In this document: positions 18,205-26,763 of the stretch, in pieces | Position numbering within the stretch: position 1 is the first letter of the stretch | Layout: every line of letters begins with the position of its first letter | Assembly: GCF_000466965.1 (NCBI RefSeq) | Contig: NZ_BATB01000029.1 | Span: 1 to 43,887, forward strand | Source of the DNA: Limimaricola cinnabarinus LL-001 | GTDB taxonomy: Bacteria > Pseudomonadota > Alphaproteobacteria > Rhodobacterales > Rhodobacteraceae | Reading direction: 5' to 3' | Length of the DNA: 43,887 nucleotides | Position numbers and translations under genes: made by a program | Notes under the pieces: generated by a model | Seen by the model: the letters and a program-made list of their open reading frames with translations, nothing else | The model's database searches: none | What the model was told of the DNA's origin: nothing

Positions 18205-18936
18205 ATGAGCACACCCTGCTTGGCCTGCCCCCTTCGCGCACGACGCATCTTCGTGGAGCTTGGGCAGCAGGAAATCCGCGCAATCCAGCGTTTCAAGGCG
18301 GGTGAGTTGCGGATCGGACCAGGAACGCCGCTGCTGCTCGAAGGCTCCAACAGCCCACAACTTTACACGGCCCTGTCAGGGATGGGGCTACGTTACAAGA
18401 CACTCGCCGACGGGCGTCGGCAGGTAATCAACTTCATTTTTCCGGGCGATTTCCTCGGGCTGCAGGCTGGAATGATGGGAGAGATGCAGCATTCGGTCGA
18501 GGCGACGACTGACATGACGCTTTGCGTCTTCGACCGCAGCGAGTTTTTTCGCTTTTTCAGCACCCATCCCGCGCGCGCCTTCGACATCACATGGATGGCC
18601 GCCGTCGAGGAGCATTTCCTCGGCGAAGCCCTCGCCAGCCTCGGCCAGCGCAGCGGCCTGTCGCGTCTCGCCTGGGCGATCACGCGGATCTATCTGCGAA
18701 TGCAAGCGCTGGGGCAGATTGACGCAAGCGGCGGGTTCCCCCTGCCCTACCGCCAACAGGATCTGGCGGACGCACTGGGGCTCAGCCTCGTTCACACCAA
18801 CAAGACGCTGGCCAAGCTGCGCGACAGGCAGTTGCTTTCGTGGAACGAGGGGCGGATGCAGATCCACGATCTGCGGGCGCTAGCCGATCTGGCGGGGGCC
18901 GATATCGAGGCCGAGGTCGTCCGGCCGCTTCTCTGA
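18205..18936 (+). CDS. Crp/Fnr family transcriptional regulator
   Basis: A 243-residue Crp/Fnr-type regulator: N-terminal CxxCP pair (Cys5, Cys8), a cyclic-nucleotide-binding-like beta roll (about 30-125) with VINFIFPGDFLGLQAGMMG, a dimer helix, and a winged helix-turn-helix with LPYRQQDLADALGLSLVHTN and KTLAKLR. The beta roll lacks the cAMP-binding RxS pair, so cAMP is unlikely to be the ligand. The two N-terminal cysteines are too few for an FNR-type iron-sulfur cluster on their own. Its 3' end overlaps the convergent yihY-like gene by 57 nt. Target genes unknown. Confidence 0.88.
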   Translation: MSTPCLACPLRARRIFVELGQQEIRAIQRFKAGELRIGPGTPLLLEGSNSPQLYTALSGMGLRYKTLADGRRQVINFIFPGDFLGLQAGMMGEMQHSVEATTDMTLCVFDRSEFFRFFSTHPARAFDITWMAAVEEHFLGEALASLGQRSGLSRLAWAITRIYLRMQALGQIDASGGFPLPYRQQDLADALGLSLVHTNKTLAKLRDRQLLSWNEGRMQIHDLRALADLAGADIEAEVVRPLL

Positions 18937-19786
18937 GCGCAGGCTGCGTTGCCACACGACGTTGACCGCCGCGCCCAGCAGCACCAGAAATGCCGAGATG
19001 TACAGCCACATCAATAGCGCAATCACCGCCCCGATCGAGCCGTAGACTTCGTTGTAATTGCCGAAATTCGCCAGGTAAAACGAAAACCCGGCCGATGCGA
19101 CGAGCCAGAACAGGATTACCAGGAACGCTCCCGGCGTGATCCAGCGGCCTCGCGCGCCGCGCATGTTGGGACCAAACCGATAAAGCACACCAAGTCCCGC
19201 CAGAACGATGCCGAAGGCGGCAATCCAGCGGATCGCCTCGAGCAACCAACCGGTGCCTCGTTCGAGCGGCAGCACCTTGATAAGGATCGGCGCGATCACC
19301 ACGACCAGCATCGCCATTACCGCGATCGAGATCAGCGACAGCGTCAACAAAATCGCTACTGCGAGCTGTCGCAAGCCGTTGCGATTAGGTCTCCCATAGA
19401 TCTGGTTCAGCCCGAGTATCAGCGAGGCCACACCATTGCGCGCCGAGAATAGCGCCACGAAGGTCGAGAGCAGCGTGGCGAATCCCAATGTTTCGGGTCG
19501 CGTCGCGAGCATGAGGTTCAACTGTTCACGCAACAGTTCGTAAGCTTCGACCGGGATGATCTCCTCCATCATCACCAGTTGTGTCTCGATCACCGTAGGG
19601 TCGGCCAAGAGGCCGAAGATAGCGATGAGGGCTGCCACTGCCGGAAAGATGGCGAAGATCGAGTAGAAGGCGACGCCCGCCGCGATCAGCCCCAACTGCA
19701 CCTCGCCCGACAGCGCCCAGATCCCGACCAGCAATCGCCAGATCCGGCGCGGCGTCAGAAGAAGGGGGGGGGGCTGTCTGGTTCAT
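18880..19786 (-). CDS. YihY/BrkB family inner-membrane protein, start out of frame across a C10 tract
   Basis: Polytopic membrane protein of the YihY/virulence factor BrkB (UPF0761) family. The core LIAAGVAFYSIFAIFPAVAA and later IYGRPNRNGLR, WITPGAFLVILFWLVAS and NYNEVYGSIGAVIALLMWLY are the family landmarks; about six membrane spans. The uninterrupted frame starts at 19734, which would cut the N-terminal helix. A better start is the ATG at 19786 with a GGAG site, but ten C bases on the coding strand (19773-19764) put it out of frame. With nine or twelve C the N-terminus reads on through LLLTPRRIWRLLVG into the known core. This may be a homopolymer sequence error or a phase-variable tract. 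No enzymatic role is known. Confidence 0.85.
19764..19773. repeat. G10/C10 homopolymer at the start of the yihY-like gene
   Basis: Ten consecutive G on the plus strand within codons 5-8 of the yihY-like frame. It is the longest mononucleotide run I noticed in the window and decides whether the ATG at 19786 is in frame. Confidence 0.9.
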
Positions 19787-20039
19787 GCGCGCTCCGCTCG
19801 CAGGTCCCGGACCCGGTCCGGGTGAGCGGCAAGTCGCTCATGCGCAAACTGACATGGCACGTTCGGGTTGTGAAGGGTGTCGGGAGGGGTGGCCGGCAGC
19901 GGGATCTTCTCCGAGGGAATGATCGAGAAGGGCCGCCACCGGCCTTTGGGGAATGCGAGAGACGAGGGAACGGCGTCTCTTCATTCGGTGAACACGCGAG
20001 GAGGCAATGGGTTCCCCATATCGTCGCCCCTTCAGAGGA
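19787..20039. other. Intergenic region between yihY-like gene and otsA
   Basis: No convincing gene seen. It holds several hairpins: CCCGGAC/GTCCGGG (19806-19822, 3-nt loop), AAGGGCCG/CGGCCTTT (19928-19947, 4-nt loop, one G-T pair) and AGAGACG/CGTCTCT (19958-19980). One or more may end the otsBA transcript. At 20015-19991 on the minus strand GGAAC-16 nt-TGTT resembles an EcfG promoter with one mismatch and faces yihY. Confidence 0.4.
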
Positions 20040-21422
20040 TCAGTTCGCGGCGACCGGAGCTTTTTGTTGCAAAGCAGCAAGATAGGTCCGCGTCCACCAT
20101 GTAATGTCTGTCTCGCGGATCGATTGCATCAAGCTTAGATGTCGCGACTGTCGCTCGTGCAGCGGCATAGACAGCGCCTGTTCAATGGCGCGCGCGGTCT
20201 CGCCCGGATCATAGGGATTGACCATCAAGGCCGCCTCCATCTGCTCTGCCGCCCCGGCAAAGTGCGACAGGATGAGCACGCCCGGATCGGCACCGTCTTG
20301 TGCGGCGACAAATTCTTTGGCGACCAGATTCATGCCATCGGCCAGCGGCGTCACGAGGCAGGCATCCCCGCGCCGGTACAACCCCGCGAGAATCTCCCGC
20401 TCGATGTTGCGCCGGATATAGCGGATCGGGGTCCAGTCCAGTTCGGCCATCTCGCCGTTGACCCGTCCCGTGATGGTCTCGAGTTCCTGACGAATATCCT
20501 TGTAGGCCTCGACATCCTCGCGAGAGGGCGGTGCGATCTGAAGCAGGGTCGCCCGGATCTGCGGATCAGGCCGATGCGAGAGGTACTCTCCGAAGGCCGC
20601 GAAGCGCTGCGGCAGGCCCTTGGAATAGTCGAGACGATCGACGCCCAGCACCAACCGCTCGCCCGGAGACAGGCGCAGATGCTCGCCCGAATCCGCATGC
20701 GCCTCAGCGGCTTCGACAAAGCCGTCCACATCGATACCAATCGGAAAGCTTGCGATCTCGAAGGTGCGATCCTGGTATTTCATCTTGCCGCGCAACAGGA
20801 TCTCCGCACCGTTGTCGCGCAGGAAATCGAGCGCGTTCGACACGTCGCGACGCGTCTGCAGCCCAATGAGGTCGAAGGACGACAACCAACCTGGCATCTG
20901 CTTGCGCTCGGGCAAGGCGGGCATGTCGGATGGGTTCGGAAAGGGGATGTGCAGGAAAAATCCGATCCGGTTCATCACACCGCGCTTGCGCAGCGCCTCG
21001 GCCAGCGGAAGGAAGTGATAGTCATGCACCCAGATCACGTCGCCCGGCTGCACGACCTCCGCAATCAGCCCGGCCACACGATCGTTCACTTCGCGGTAGA
21101 CGCGGGCCTGATCGGGATCGACCGCGAGGAGATCGGTGCGGTGATGGAACAGTGGCCACAGGGTGGCGTTCGCATAGCCCAGATAGAAGCCCTGATGCTC
21201 TTCTTCAGTGAGATCGAAACTGTAGCGCTCATAGGGGGTCTTCGCGATCTGGGTCAGACCATGAGCCGCCTCCTCGGGGTAGACCCGCTTGCCGGAGTTT
21301 CCGATCCAGACGCCGCCGCGCTCCTTGAGCGCGTCATGAAGCGCCACGACGAGGCCCCCGGACGGGGCCGCCTCCGTGGGAATCCGGTTCGAAACGACGA
21401 TGAGGCGACCCTCCTCTTCCAT
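20040..21422 (-). CDS. otsA: Trehalose-6-phosphate synthase
   Basis: GT20 glycosyltransferase making trehalose-6-phosphate from UDP-glucose and glucose-6-phosphate. The protein has 460 residues from the ATG at 21422. Landmarks are the N-terminal LIVVSNRIPT, the GGLVVAL loop, VWVHDYHFLPLAEALR-type segment (IWVHDYHFLPLAEALRK), FFLHIPFP, VDRLDYSKGLPQR and the C-terminal DGMNLVAKEFVAAQ. It starts 2 nt after otsB in one operon. Trehalose protects against osmotic and drying stress. Confidence 0.95.
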   Translation of the reverse strand: MEEEGRLIVVSNRIPTEAAPSGGLVVALHDALKERGGVWIGNSGKRVYPEEAAHGLTQIAKTPYERYSFDLTEEEHQGFYLGYANATLWPLFHHRTDLLAVDPDQARVYREVNDRVAGLIAEVVQPGDVIWVHDYHFLPLAEALRKRGVMNRIGFFLHIPFPNPSDMPALPERKQMPGWLSSFDLIGLQTRRDVSNALDFLRDNGAEILLRGKMKYQDRTFEIASFPIGIDVDGFVEAAEAHADSGEHLRLSPGERLVLGVDRLDYSKGLPQRFAAFGEYLSHRPDPQIRATLLQIAPPSREDVEAYKDIRQELETITGRVNGEMAELDWTPIRYIRRNIEREILAGLYRRGDACLVTPLADGMNLVAKEFVAAQDGADPGVLILSHFAGAAEQMEAALMVNPYDPGETARAIEQALSMPLHERQSRHLSLMQSIRETDITWWTRTYLAALQQKAPVAAN

Positions 21423-21424
21423 GG

Positions 21425-22207
21425 TCACGCCTCGGCCCAGCGTCGCAGCGTCCTCCGGGCGGCTTCGGGATCGCCCAGCCTGCAACCCGCCGCGGTCTCT
21501 CCTTCGCCCACCTTCACGGCCAGCCCTCCCTGCTCGGCCACCCAATGCAACGCCGGTTCATCAGTGACATCATCACCGAAGAAGATCGGCATGGTGCCGC
21601 TGAAGCCATCGCCTTTCATCATCCGGCGCATCGACACGTCCTTGCCGATTCCGGTGGGGCGCAACTCGTAGGCCATCTTGGAGTGATGCAGATCGAAACC
21701 GTCATGGGTCTCCGACAAGGCCCGCAGGAAGGCATAAGCCTGCGCGGCCAGATCCTCATTCTGTCGGAAATGCAGCACCACGCCCGTGGGCTTGCGCTCG
21801 CAGACCAGACCGGGATGGGTCGCAGCGAAGGCCTGCGTCATCTCGCCCAGATGTCCAACCACTTCGGGATTGGCCAACTCATGGTTGCGGATCTCCCCTG
21901 ACAGGCGCTCCTGCGCGCCGTGGCCCCCGATGATCGGCCCGTCGAACCCCTTGAGATACTGCGTCACATCCTCGATCGCACGGCCGGTGATGATCACGAC
22001 GCGGCCTTGGGTCTTTTTCGAGAGCGCGCGTAAAAGATCGTCGAGACCGGGGTCCACGTCGATCGCATCTGGGCGATCGGCCAGTTCCACCAACGTGCCG
22101 TCAAAGTCGAGGAACAGGGTCGAGCGATCGAGCTTTGGCTCGGGCACCCCGTCGACAGTGTGCTCGCTCTGGTGCTCTCCGTGAAATCCGATCATCTCGT
22201 AGTACAT
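21425..22207 (-). CDS. otsB: Trehalose-6-phosphate phosphatase
   Basis: HAD-superfamily phosphatase, 260 residues, releasing trehalose from trehalose-6-phosphate. HAD motif I is LFLDFDGTLVELADRPD, motif II is in VVIITGRAIEDV, and motif IV is IFFGDDVTDEPAL. The ATG at 22207 has a GGAGACAGGGA ribosome-binding region; an alternative ATG lies four codons later. It is the first gene of otsB-otsA, so the phosphatase is translated ahead of the synthase. Confidence 0.93.
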   Translation of the reverse strand: MYYEMIGFHGEHQSEHTVDGVPEPKLDRSTLFLDFDGTLVELADRPDAIDVDPGLDDLLRALSKKTQGRVVIITGRAIEDVTQYLKGFDGPIIGGHGAQERLSGEIRNHELANPEVVGHLGEMTQAFAATHPGLVCERKPTGVVLHFRQNEDLAAQAYAFLRALSETHDGFDLHHSKMAYELRPTGIGKDVSMRRMMKGDGFSGTMPIFFGDDVTDEPALHWVAEQGGLAVKVGEGETAAGCRLGDPEAARRTLRRWAEA

Positions 22208-22280
22208 TCCCTGTCTCCAATACCGAGGCCATCCGGCCCGCCGCGACCCGGATCCGAAGAAGCCGGGGGCTGCAGAGCAC

Positions 22281-22306
22281 AACCCACGGGCGGAGGTGCG
22301 GGTTCC
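22281..22306 (-). promoter_or_regulatory. EcfG-like promoter candidate for otsBA
   Basis: Minus strand GGAAC (22306-22302), 17-nt spacer, GGTT (22284-22281). Only the least conserved base of the -10 (C) differs from consensus. It lies about 74 nt upstream of the otsB ATG. Trehalose genes are known GSR targets in several alphaproteobacteria, which supports the call. Confidence 0.45.
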
Positions 22307-22387
22307 CGTTCGGTACGGGTTCCGCGCCTGCCGCCGCGGCAGCTTGCCACTTAGTTGTCGGGCATGGGGATGCCGTTGACAAGCGTG

Positions 22388-23587
22388 TCAGCCGGCGGCG
22401 AAGCCTGCATGCGTATTGAGCAGGAACTGTGCGAAGACCGGACCGCAGGCCGCGCCGAGACCGCGCGCGTTGCCCCCCACAGCGGCGGCCTCGATCCGGG
22501 CGGGAACCAGCCCGCGCAAATCGACGTCCCGCAGCGCCGCGCGAACCCGCGTCACCAGCGCCTCGCGCACCTCTGCCGGAAAGCCCCCATCGATCAGCAC
22601 CGCCTCGAAATCGATCACGGCGCAGACGGTGGCCGCGGCACGGGCCAGTTCGGCCCCTGCCCCGTCGAGCCATGGCTCCAGCACCTCGTCCATGCCGGTC
22701 CAGTCCTGCGGCAGCGTCCAGAGCCGCGCTGGATCGTGCCCCGCCGCGACCAGCCGACGTTCCAGCAAATGCAGGGACGCGGTGTCGATGAGCTGCGCGG
22801 GACGGCCCCCGGCATCGCGGGTCGGCAGGGAGCCCATCGCGCCCGCGTTGCCGCGCGCCCCGTCGAACACGGAGTGGTTGAGAACGATGCCACCGCCGAT
22901 GAAGGAGCCGATGAAAAAATAGGCGTAGTCCCGAAACTCGCGACCGCGCCCATAGACCTGCTCGGCGCGGCAGGCGGCGGTGGTGTCGTTCTCCACGAAG
23001 ACCGGAAGCGGGGAGAACCGCGCGACCTCCTGCGTGAAATCGATGTCGCGCCAGCCGTCGAGCGCCGCGGGCGGCGCCCCGATGGTCTCCGGCCAGATCC
23101 AGAGCTCGTGCGGGCGCGCGACACCTATCCCCGCGATGCGCCCCCGCAACCGCGTGGGCAAGACGGCGGTCAACTCCCCGATACCGCGTTCGAGAAACCC
23201 CATGACCTGCCGGATGTCGGGGTAGGCATAGGTGTCCTGAATCTGTCCGCGCACCTGTCCGTGCAGATCCATGATCAGCAGATCGGCGCTGCGCCGACCG
23301 ATCTTGAGCCCGATCGAGAACGCCCCGTCCGGATTGAGCCCGACAGGCACGCGCGGCTTTCCGACGCGACCTCGCTGTGGCGCACCGCGCGAAATCATGC
23401 CATCCTCATCGAGATGTCGCAGGATCACGGAGACTGTCTGCGGCGACAGACCCGAGAGCCGTGCCAGTTCGCTGCCGGGCATCGGACCGTGCCGCTGCAT
23501 CAACGACAGCAGCAGCCGTCCGTTGTGATCGCGCAGGCCGCGCTGGTTCGCACCGCCTGCGAGGCTGCGCACTTCGGAGTTCTCCAT
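22388..23587 (-). CDS. ROK family transcriptional repressor (FrcR-like)
   Basis: A 399-residue ROK-family regulator. The N-terminal winged helix-turn-helix is GSELARLSGLSPQTVSVILR (about residues 38-57). The ROK sugar-kinase-like domain follows, with IGLKIGRRSADLLIMDL, the VFVENDTTAACRAE segment and GGGIVLNHSVFDGARGNAGAMG. The usual zinc-binding CxCG-type motif of true ROK kinases is not seen, consistent with a regulator. It is divergent from the frc operon with a palindrome between, so it most likely represses frcBCAK and responds to the imported sugar or its phosphate. It starts a long way from otsB, so it is separately expressed. Confidence 0.87.
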   Translation of the reverse strand: MENSEVRSLAGGANQRGLRDHNGRLLLSLMQRHGPMPGSELARLSGLSPQTVSVILRHLDEDGMISRGAPQRGRVGKPRVPVGLNPDGAFSIGLKIGRRSADLLIMDLHGQVRGQIQDTYAYPDIRQVMGFLERGIGELTAVLPTRLRGRIAGIGVARPHELWIWPETIGAPPAALDGWRDIDFTQEVARFSPLPVFVENDTTAACRAEQVYGRGREFRDYAYFFIGSFIGGGIVLNHSVFDGARGNAGAMGSLPTRDAGGRPAQLIDTASLHLLERRLVAAGHDPARLWTLPQDWTGMDEVLEPWLDGAGAELARAAATVCAVIDFEAVLIDGGFPAEVREALVTRVRAALRDVDLRGLVPARIEAAAVGGNARGLGAACGPVFAQFLLNTHAGFAAG

Positions 23588-23624
23588 CCTCCGTCCTCCC
23601 TACTCCATAATGGCGCTCCCCTTA

Positions 23625-23651
23625 TTAATAAATCAATATGATTTATTTATT
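23625..23651. promoter_or_regulatory. AT-rich palindromic operator between the ROK gene and frcB
   Basis: AATAAATCA (23628-23636) and TGATTTATT (23640-23648) are perfect inverted repeats with a 3-nt spacer, extendable to 12-bp arms (23625-23651) with one mismatch. It is very AT-rich within GC-rich DNA and lies 38 nt from the ROK start and 83 nt from frcB. Its right edge touches a TTGACG element (23651-23656) that may be the frcB -35 box. It is the best operator candidate for the ROK regulator. Confidence 0.7.
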
Positions 23652-23733
23652 GACGGGTCTTCGAAAACGTCGTTACCGTTGGGCATTCCCGGCGGTTGAG
23701 GAGCCACGGGGAACATCTGGGAGGATTTAGACG

Positions 23734-24759
23734 ATGAAACACCTTTTCACGGGTACGGCGCTTGCCCTGATCACCGCCGCCGGAGCGGCTCAGGCCGAGA
23801 GCCACATGGCGGATGTCTCCGCCTGCCTGATCACCAAGACCGACACCAACCCCTTCTTCGTGAAGATGCGCGAAGGCGCCCAGCAGGCCGCCGAAGAGAT
23901 GGGCATCACGCTCAATGCCTATGCGGGCAACGTCGACGGCGACCATGAAACGCAGGTCGATGCGATCGAGACCTGCATCGCCAACGGCGCCTCGGGCATC
24001 CTGATCACCGCCTCCGACACCTCGGCCATCGTTTCGGCCGTGACGCAGGCGCGCGATGCGGGTCTTCTGGTCATCGCGCTCGACACACCGCTCAACCCGA
24101 TCGACGCTGCCGACGCCACCTTCGCCACCGACAATTTTCTCGCTGGTGAGTTGATCGGCCAATGGGCCGCGGCCAAGCTCGGCGAGGAGGCTGCCAACGC
24201 CAAGATCGCGATGCTCGATCTCGGCGTCAGCCAGCCTTCGGTCGACGTACTGCGCGATCAGGGCTTCCTGACCGGCTTCGGCATCGACACCAAGGACCCC
24301 AACAAATGGGGTGACGAGGACGACCCGCGCATCGTCGGCAACGACGTGACGGCGGGCAACGAGGAAGGTGGCCGCACGGCGATGGAGAACCTTCTCGCCA
24401 AGGATCCCGAGATCAACGTCGTCTACACCATCAACGAGCCTGCCGCCGCGGGGGCCTACGAGGCGCTGAAATCCTTCGGCCGCGAGAACGACGTGTTGAT
24501 CGTCTCGGTCGATGGCGGCTGCCCCGGCGTGGCCAATGTCGCCGACGGGATCATCGGCGCCACCTCGCAGCAATATCCGCTGGAGATGGCCAAGCTCGGC
24601 GTCGAGGCGATCGCACAATACGCCGAGGACGGCACCCTGCCCGAGAACACCGAAGGCAAGGATTTCTATGATACCGGCGTGAAGCTCGTCACCGACGAGC
24701 CGGTCGACGGGGTCGACTCGATCTCGGTTGAGGAAGGCCAGGAGCTCTGCTGGGGCTGA
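23734..24759 (+). CDS. frcB: Sugar ABC transporter substrate-binding protein FrcB-like
   Basis: Periplasmic binding protein, 341 residues, with a Sec signal peptide cleaved after AGAAQA (about residue 21). The mature protein is a CUT2-type (ribose/fructose) binder: [44 protein letters not shown], and [16 protein letters not shown]. Together with FrcC, FrcA and the kinase FrcK this matches the fructose/mannose/ribose importer described in Sinorhizobium. An AGGAGG-like site (GGGAGGATTTAG) precedes the ATG. The sugar is inferred from the operon, not shown by sequence alone. Confidence 0.88.
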   Translation: MKHLFTGTALALITAAGAAQAESHMADVSACLITKTDTNPFFVKMREGAQQAAEEMGITLNAYAGNVDGDHETQVDAIETCIANGASGILITASDTSAIVSAVTQARDAGLLVIALDTPLNPIDAADATFATDNFLAGELIGQWAAAKLGEEAANAKIAMLDLGVSQPSVDVLRDQGFLTGFGIDTKDPNKWGDEDDPRIVGNDVTAGNEEGGRTAMENLLAKDPEINVVYTINEPAAAGAYEALKSFGRENDVLIVSVDGGCPGVANVADGIIGATSQQYPLEMAKLGVEAIAQYAEDGTLPENTEGKDFYDTGVKLVTDEPVDGVDSISVEEGQELCWG

Positions 24760-24781
24760 CCCGGCGTCACAAAACATTTGG

Positions 24782-24840
24782 CCTGCGTCCGCTTCGGGGC
24801 GCAGGATGACCCTGAGGGGGCGGGCCCGAGCGCCCGCCCC
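24782..24840 (+). other. Intercistronic stem-loops between frcB and frcC
   Basis: A small hairpin CCTGCG/CGCAGG (within 24782-24805) is followed by a perfect 9-bp stem GGGGCGGGC (24817-24825), loop CCGAGC, GCCCGCCCC (24832-24840). Such hairpins after binding-protein genes commonly stabilise the upstream mRNA and lower expression of the permease genes. Confidence 0.6.
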
Positions 24841-24904
24841 GCTCACGAGAGCCGTGCCATTCGCAGGGCCCGGCCCTTGACGTTCGCCACGGGAGGGGCG
24901 CGAC

Positions 24905-25972
24905 ATGCCGACAGATACAGATCATTATGAAACATCGGTGCGAGAGAGACGCGCCGAAGCGGTGGCCGAATTCGCCGATCACAAGCCGAGTCCGCTGCAA
25001 CGGGTCCAGCACGCACTTCACGTGACACCGGCGCTGGTGCCGTTGATCGTGCTTCTGGCCTCGATCGTGGTCTTTGGCGCGCTCTTGGGCTCGCGCTTCT
25101 TCTCGCCCTTCGCGCTGACGCTGATCCTGCAGCAGGTGCAGATCGTCGGCATCGTCGCCGCCGCCCAGAGCCTCGTGATCCTGACCGCCGGCATCGACCT
25201 CAGCGTCGGCGCGATCATGGTGCTGAGTTCGGTGGTGATGGGCCAATTCACCTTCCGCTATGGCATCCCGGGTCCGGTCGCGGTGGCCTGCGGCCTCGCC
25301 GTCGGCACCGCCTGCGGCTTTCTCAACGGCTGGCTGGTGGCGCGCATGAAACTGCCGCCCTTCATCGTGACGCTAGGCACGTGGCAGATCTTCCTCGCAA
25401 CGAACTACCTCTACTCCGCGAACGAGACGATCCGCGCGCAGGACATCGAGGCCACGGCGCCGATCCTGCAATTCTTCGGGGCCAAGTTCTCGATCGGCGG
25501 CGCGGTGTTCACCGTGGGCGTGGTGTTCATGATCACGCTGATCCTCGGGCTGGGCTGGGTGCTGCGCCACACCGCGTGGGGCCGGCACGTCTATGCGCTG
25601 GGCGACGACGCCGAGGCCGCGCAGCTGTCAGGCGTCGACGTCAAGCGCACGCTCATTTCGGTCTACATGCTGTCGGGGCTGATCTGCGCCTTTGCGGGCT
25701 GGGCCCTGATCGGCCGCATTGGCTCGGTCTCGCCGACCTCGGGCTACGACGCCAACATCGAGAGCATCACCGCCGTGGTGATCGGGGGCATCTCGCTCTT
25801 CGGCGGGCGCGGCTCGATCATGGGGTCGCTGTTCGGCGCGCTGATCGTGGGCGTGTTCTCGCTCGGCCTGCGCCTTCTGGGTGCGGATGCGCAATGGACC
25901 TATTTCTTCATCGGCGTGCTGATCATCGCCGCCGTGGCCGTGGACCAGTGGATCAGGAAGGTGTCGGCATGA
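24905..25972 (+). CDS. frcC: Sugar ABC transporter permease FrcC-like
   Basis: Inner-membrane permease, 355 residues, of the CUT2 (RbsC-like) family. After a charged cytoplasmic N-terminus, about eight to ten spans follow. Family motifs are VILTAGIDLSVGAIMVLSSV, LPPFIVTLGTWQIF, AAQLSGVDVKRT and AVVIGGISLFGGRGSIMGSL. Its stop overlaps the frcA ATG by 4 nt. Confidence 0.92.
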   Translation: MPTDTDHYETSVRERRAEAVAEFADHKPSPLQRVQHALHVTPALVPLIVLLASIVVFGALLGSRFFSPFALTLILQQVQIVGIVAAAQSLVILTAGIDLSVGAIMVLSSVVMGQFTFRYGIPGPVAVACGLAVGTACGFLNGWLVARMKLPPFIVTLGTWQIFLATNYLYSANETIRAQDIEATAPILQFFGAKFSIGGAVFTVGVVFMITLILGLGWVLRHTAWGRHVYALGDDAEAAQLSGVDVKRTLISVYMLSGLICAFAGWALIGRIGSVSPTSGYDANIESITAVVIGGISLFGGRGSIMGSLFGALIVGVFSLGLRLLGADAQWTYFFIGVLIIAAVAVDQWIRKVSA

Positions 25973-26763
25973 GCATCGGACAAAAGCGAGAGCCCATCCT
26001 CACGGGCCGCAACCTCGTGAAGCGCTACGGCAAGGTCGTCGCTCTCGATCACTGCGACTTCGACCTCTACCCGGGCGAGATCCTCGCCGTCATCGGCGAT
26101 AATGGCGCGGGCAAGTCGACGCTGATCAAGGCGCTCTCGGGCGCCGTGATCCCCGATGCGGGCGAAGTGAGGCTCGAGGGCAAACCGGTGCACTTCACCT
26201 CGCCCAACGACGCGCGCCATGCGGGCATCGAGACGGTGTACCAGACGCTGGCGATGTCGCCCGCCCTGTCGATCACCGACAACATGTTCATGGGGCGCGA
26301 GATGCGCAAACCGGGGTTCCGGGGCAAATGGTTGCGCCAGCTTGACCGGCCCGCGATGGAAAAGTTCGCCCGCGACAAGCTCAACGACCTCGGGTTGATG
26401 ACGATCCAGAACATCAACCAAGCGGTCGAGACGCTTTCGGGCGGCCAGAGGCAGGGCGTCGCGGTGGCGCGCGCGGCGGCCTTCGGCTCGCGGGTGATCA
26501 TCCTCGACGAGCCGACGGCGGCACTGGGCGTCAAGGAGAGCCGCCGCGTGCTCGAGCTGATCCTCGACGTGCGGTCGCGCGGCATCCCGATCATCCTGAT
26601 CAGCCACAACATGCCTCATGTGTTCGAGCTGGCCGACAGGGTGCATGTGCACCGTCTGGGCAAGCGCCTGTGTGTTATCGACCCCAAGAATCATTCGATG
26701 TCCGACGCGGTTGCCTATATGACGGGAGCGAAGGTCCCCGAGACCGAGTTCGAGACCGCGTGA
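25969..26763 (+). CDS. frcA: Sugar ABC transporter ATP-binding protein FrcA-like
   Basis: Single-domain ABC ATPase, 264 residues. It has Walker A GDNGAGKST, signature LSGGQRQGVAVARAA, Walker B VIILDEPTAALG and switch LISHNM. Most CUT2 ATPases (RbsA) have two fused domains, whereas FrcA-type proteins have one, so the length supports the frc assignment. It is coupled to frcC upstream and to frcK downstream by 4-nt overlaps. Confidence 0.92.
   Translation: MSIGQKREPILTGRNLVKRYGKVVALDHCDFDLYPGEILAVIGDNGAGKSTLIKALSGAVIPDAGEVRLEGKPVHFTSPNDARHAGIETVYQTLAMSPALSITDNMFMGREMRKPGFRGKWLRQLDRPAMEKFARDKLNDLGLMTIQNINQAVETLSGGQRQGVAVARAAAFGSRVIILDEPTAALGVKESRRVLELILDVRSRGIPIILISHNMPHVFELADRVHVHRLGKRLCVIDPKNHSMSDAVAYMTGAKVPETEFETA

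Noticed and set aside
19838..20080. 80-residue minus-strand frame in the yihY-otsA gap, and a plus-strand one there
   Set aside because: Arg/Pro/Ser-rich products without recognisable motifs, overlapping the otsA end, with no good ribosome-binding site. Hairpins explain the region better.
22337..22387. Protein-like string (ADTLVNGIPMPDN) in a shifted frame right after the ROK gene stop
   Set aside because: It could be the true C-terminus of the ROK protein after another missing base, but 13 residues are too few to decide; the ROK protein already has a normal length.
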